Program-made: the position numbers and the translations under genes
The notes under the pieces: generated by a model
The model's database searches: none
Told to the model about the DNA's origin: nothing
The model's input: only the letters and a program-made list of their open reading frames with translations
Source: Phaeotremella fagi
Lineage: Eukaryota > Basidiomycota > Tremellomycetes > Tremellales > Phaeotremellaceae
Direction of reading: 5' to 3'
NCBI GenBank assembly: GCA_001599715.1
Contig: BCHU01000002.1
Coordinates: 434,001 to 498,000 of the forward strand
Length of the DNA: 64,000 nt
In this document: one piece after another, positions 60,373 through 64,000 of the stretch
How positions within the stretch are numbered: position 1 is the stretch's first letter
Layout: each line of letters starts with the position of its first letter

Positions 60373-61845
60373 ATGGCCCCCCTAACTGTCTTCTTGACAT
60401 CTTATAACACAGGTCTACAAGGTTCAAAAGCTCAAGAACAAGATCTATCAAGTTGGCTAGTTCCAGTACTACACCAAACCTCGAAAGATCCAGAATTACC
60501 TCAAGGTGTCATTCCAGATATCTACGCTATCTCAGTTCAAGAATTGTTACCACTTCATCTAGCCTGTAGGTTGTAGTCCAAGCCTAACGCATCTCGTATT
60601 AACGTTTTTAGTGGCCGGTCTATCTGGATCAGTAGTGAAAGCTTTGACTAGACGTATAAAGTCTTTGTTATCGGCTCATGCGACTTCTTTATCGCCTGAA
60701 AAGATTCGTGAAGAATATGAGTTAGTCTCACAAATCTCTCATGTCGGTGTTGCCCTGTGGGTATTCGCTAGGGTCTCAACGTTAGGCGGTAAACTCGGGA
60801 AACCTATTACTTCAACTTTAGGACTTTGGTATTTGGGTATGGGGAATAAAGGTGCTGTTGGAATCAGATTACCTGTGAAAAGAGGTGATAAAGATGGATG
60901 GGAGATTTTGACGTAGGTCGAAATGACTAATTACGATACTGATCCCATTTCAGATTCGTTTCGACTCATTTCGAAGCTCACGATAAAAACCTTCAAAGAC
61001 GTAACGCAAATTATGAATACCTTCTCTCAGGACTACAATTCATTTCATCCGATCCTCTCCAACCCCCAACGCAAATCTACGAAACCTCCCATCTCTTCTT
61101 AATGGGTGATCTAAACTACCGACTCAAGAAACTTCCTTCACCAAATAGATATCCAGGTGAAGGTAAGGCAGCTAACGATTTAATGGCGTTGGAGTTGGAG
61201 AGGAACGAAATGGTTCAATTGGATACGTTGAGAATTGAACAGCGGGAAGGTAGAGTGTTTGGTGGATTGCGAGAAGGCGATCTAAGTAGATTCGCACCTA
61301 CATATAAAAGAATCGTTGGAAAAGTCAAAGGATATAGTCGGTACGTTAACCCATAATCCAAAACCTCATTATTGACCCTCCACAGAAAACGTATTCCAGG
61401 ATATACAGACCGAATTTTATTCGCATCATTCACCGATCCACCCCATCTCTTCTCTCCACAATCAACTCTCACCCCAACCCCACCATCCGTAGATTCAACA
61501 ACCCAAATCACCCATTTCTCCTCAACAGAAGAAACAATTCTCTCAGACCATAAACCAGTCCATGCAATCCTCATCCTCCCATCTCAAACCCATCAAACAG
61601 TCGCACCCCATCTCGCACCTCTCTTACCCCAAGCTCCATCGCATCACAAAAAAAGACCAGCGGCATTATCAAGAGACGTTTTGTTGTTCTGGAAAATCCT
61701 TGGTGGGACCGCAGATAAAGTTATCGGATGGCCTTGGTGTATAATCGTCTTGCTTGGATTCGGTAATTCATCTGCTGGGATGGGGGTTTCTGCTTTCTTA
61801 GCTATGATCTGGGGTGTTTGGTGGAGTGGAGTTTGGTCTGCGTAA
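60373..61845 (+). CDS. Inositol-polyphosphate 5-phosphatase with C-terminal hydrophobic tail
   Basis: Exons 60373-60565, 60612-60912, 60954-61340 and 61386-61845, 446 aa. Catalytic-domain motifs in order: LTVFLTSYNTGLQG, AISVQELLPLHLA, SHVGVALWVFAR, YLGMGNKGAVGIRL, VSTHFEAHDKNLQRRN, LMGDLNYRL, FAPTYK, RIPGYTDRIL, SDHKPVHAIL. All catalytic residues of the 5-phosphatase family appear present. The last about 60 residues contain VIGWPWCIIVLLGFG and GVSAFLAMIWGVWWSGVW, probably a membrane hairpin, so it likely acts on a membrane such as ER or Golgi. This end is unlike the SH2/OCRL arrangements of animal enzymes. Substrate (PI(4,5)P2 or soluble IPs) not readable. Confidence 0.87.
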
Positions 61846-61908
61846 AGTGTTGGACTATTGATACATGATACATGGTTATATAATGAAAATGCAATATGTT
61901 GTAATTCT

Positions 61909-64000
61909 TCACCCCAACCCCGACCCCCTAACAATCTCAATCTCGTCCCTACTCATCTCGAAATACCTGACATACCCCCTAGCCTCACCAAGCACTGCAC
62001 TCAATCTAACAGGTCGACCAGTCTTCCTATTAACCCTATTGTACCCTTCGTCGATTCTCGCTTGATCCTCAATCTCCAGTATATCATCCGCGAAAACAAT
62101 CTGTCTTATCGTAGGCATGATCTCTGTGAACAGTGTGTGGTGGGGGAGGAGGTTTGAAGAGAGTGGAATCAAGGGGTCTAAGATTGGCAGTAATGAATGG
62201 ATTCGTTTCGTTCTGTTGTTAGTTGAGAACATGGTGTCGCCTTACCTATCAACTGACAGATCCTGGTCGGTTGCCCCATGGTATCCACCAACGATATCTA
62301 TCAAAGTTTGAGATATCTCGGTAGACTTGTCATACCCCGCCAAGACAGGATTCAAATCGTTCACAGGAGGTTTACGAAGCAGATTGAAACCTAATTCAAG
62401 CTCGTCATCGACATTCGAATCGTAGCGATCAATCTCGGAAATTTCTATCATTGTCGATATCCTCGTGTCAACATGGGCATCAACAAACGATTGAATCCCC
62501 AGCTGACGACAGGTGTTTTCGAACTCGTGTTCGACATCTTTTGGTTTGTTTCGTATCGAGCTTCGATTTAATTGGAGTTGATTTATCGCTTTTCGAAGAT
62601 CGAAATACGGGATTGGTTCGCGGCCGTCTGGTGGGAGTGGTTGATCGATGGTAACGTATGAACTCGTTATTGAGGAATGATAGAGATCGACAACGTTTGA
62701 CGTTAGTTTGTTGTCACGAGCTATTCCTTCGAGATAAGGTATAGCCAGGTGAGATGGTGGAGAATGGAATCTCAGATCAGCCTGAAGTGGCAGTTGATTA
62801 CACAGTGAAACAGGTGGTTCTACTATCAGCAAAGACAACAACCCAACTCACCATTACATGTAAGTATAACCGGTCGTCGAGATTCCGCAACGAGAGATAC
62901 GATCGCCGGCCAAAATGTACTCTCATCTTCAAACAGGATATCAACGTCGTCGATCAAGATCAACGACTGTCGTACCCTCTCATCCGAATCAAGAACTTGA
63001 ACGTCATGATCAATCTCTATAGGTTCGTCGACTGAACCTTGACTCGACAAAGGGATAGGTAAATCATTGTCTGCTTTTTGACCGAAAAACGATTTGATCT
63101 TCTCATTCCCCTTCTTCTCATGTTTGGTGTTTTGAACAACCATGTGATTCTTCCCAACATCACCAACTAACGCCATCAAACTCCCCGCAGTCCTCTTTCC
63201 AATCCCGGGATAAACTTCAAAAACGTCCCAACCGAGTTCATGAGCCACCGCATAGACAGCCGCCGATTTACCTGATCCAGGTGGACCAGACAGCATGATG
63301 GTGTTAGTCAACCGAGAGGTCAAAGGTGGATAAGAATTATATCTCTCCCCAAAATCTATATCAGGTAGTTCGAGTTCTTCGACAACTTCGTCCTCACTTT
63401 CTTCGTCGTTGATCTCCCCGAATAACCCAATATCATCAACTATAAAACCTTCCACCAAATTGTTAACCTTTCTTCGATTGATTTTACGTGTGATTTTTCG
63501 ACCAGATTTGTCGTTGCCACCAACTTCCAAGGCTGATAACCAATCTCGTAGATATGTAGATTCAAGTTCGTTACCCAGGACCTCGGAAGCTTGACGAGGT
63601 CGATATCGTTCGCACCACGTCTCCCTGTTTGAGCCAGATGTTTTGGTGTGTATCGACGTTGTTGCTTGATGTTCGGGGAATGGGGTTGATTGGGGGAGAG
63701 GGACATGCGTTCTCAAGCCGGGGACGTGTTCTTCTTTCAAAAACCTTCCCCAGAAATAAGGCTCGTCGGCTGTTTCCAAACAACGTCTTCCCCTACGAGG
63801 CAGAGATACCTCTACGTCCTCTATAATACCTCCCTCCCCGCTTCTCCAATCACCCCCAGGTAAAGGTGTTCTCCATTCTTCACCTTCCTTGATACCCCCG
63901 CCCCAACCGTTTTTCAACTCTCCCAATTTATTCATACCGTTGACAGCAAAAAACGAATGTACCTTCTTTGGTAATGTTTCACTTTTCACACTGCCCGTTT
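61909..64000 (-). CDS. Elg1/ATAD5-like RFC-type PCNA unloader (partial, N-terminus beyond right edge)
   Basis: Minus strand, exons 62852->64000, 62246-62822 (or from 62819) and 61909-62212. AAA+ motifs: WCERYRPRQASEVLGNE, Walker A MLSGPPGSGKSAAVYAV, FEVYPGIGKRTAGSLMALVGDVG, Walker B SLILIDDVDILFEDE, then FWPAIVSLVAESRRPVIL. Acidic and basic insertions separate these blocks, as in Elg1/ATAD5 rather than Rfc1. KKVHSFF near the N-terminal end of the visible part could be a PIP-like PCNA contact. Family knowledge: Elg1-RLC removes PCNA from replicated DNA. Two introns are only 29-33 nt. The start is outside the window. Confidence 0.85.

Overview
The window is nuclear DNA of a basidiomycetous yeast or fungus. 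I infer an order close to Tremellales (Cryptococcus, Kwoniella, Tremella) from three things: genes packed on both strands, many short GT-AG introns (mostly about 45-75 nt, some 29-37 nt) with CTRAY-like branch sites, and recognisable fungal proteins. I cannot name a species. Exon structures were worked out by hand from splice sites, frame continuity and remembered family motifs. Where I give exon coordinates and a length, the exon lengths sum to a multiple of three. No alignment or database search was run.

Left part (1-33,400) is mostly conserved housekeeping genes: the 3' end of a Yap1-like bZIP factor, an EI24-like membrane protein, an F-box-like protein, a Tra2-type splicing factor, the 18S rRNA methyltransferase BUD23, a gamma-tubulin complex (Spc97/98) component, a xylitol/sorbitol-type dehydrogenase, a 102-aa orphan, acetolactate synthase ILV2, a Swt1-like PIN nuclease, the SPF45/RBM17 splicing factor, a coiled-coil orphan, a zinc-ribbon-like orphan, an exosome-cofactor C1D/Rrp47 homologue, INO80 subunit Ies6, mitochondrial pyruvate carrier Mpc1, a 99-aa orphan, and a large low-complexity protein with a CENP-B-type DNA-binding domain.

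Positions 33,400-38,900 form a gene-poor, orphan-rich stretch: about 3.2 kb with no convincing gene, then three small unrecognised genes.

Right part (39,100-64,000) holds a membrane/coiled-coil orphan, an Asterix-like ER protein, HOM2, a STYX-like dual-specificity pseudophosphatase whose catalytic Arg is Leu, a Kre9/Knh1-like GPI protein, a multi-pass membrane protein, IPP isomerase IDI1, a DUF1776-like protein, a tandem array of four single-exon paralogues of an unrecognised family (52.3-55.8 kb), a single-pass membrane orphan, AP-1 gamma-adaptin, an inositol-polyphosphate 5-phosphatase with a hydrophobic tail, and the C-terminal part of an Elg1/ATAD5-like clamp unloader cut by the right edge.

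Most functions are independent housekeeping roles. Linked themes are amino-acid biosynthesis (ILV2, HOM2), RNA processing (Tra2, SPF45, BUD23, C1D, Swt1) and several short divergent promoters. The best candidates for something new are the four-gene tandem family at 52-56 kb (first copy frameshifted), the orphan-rich island, the pseudophosphatase, and the unusual gene structures (start codon split by an intron, a 7-nt microexon, 29-37-nt introns).
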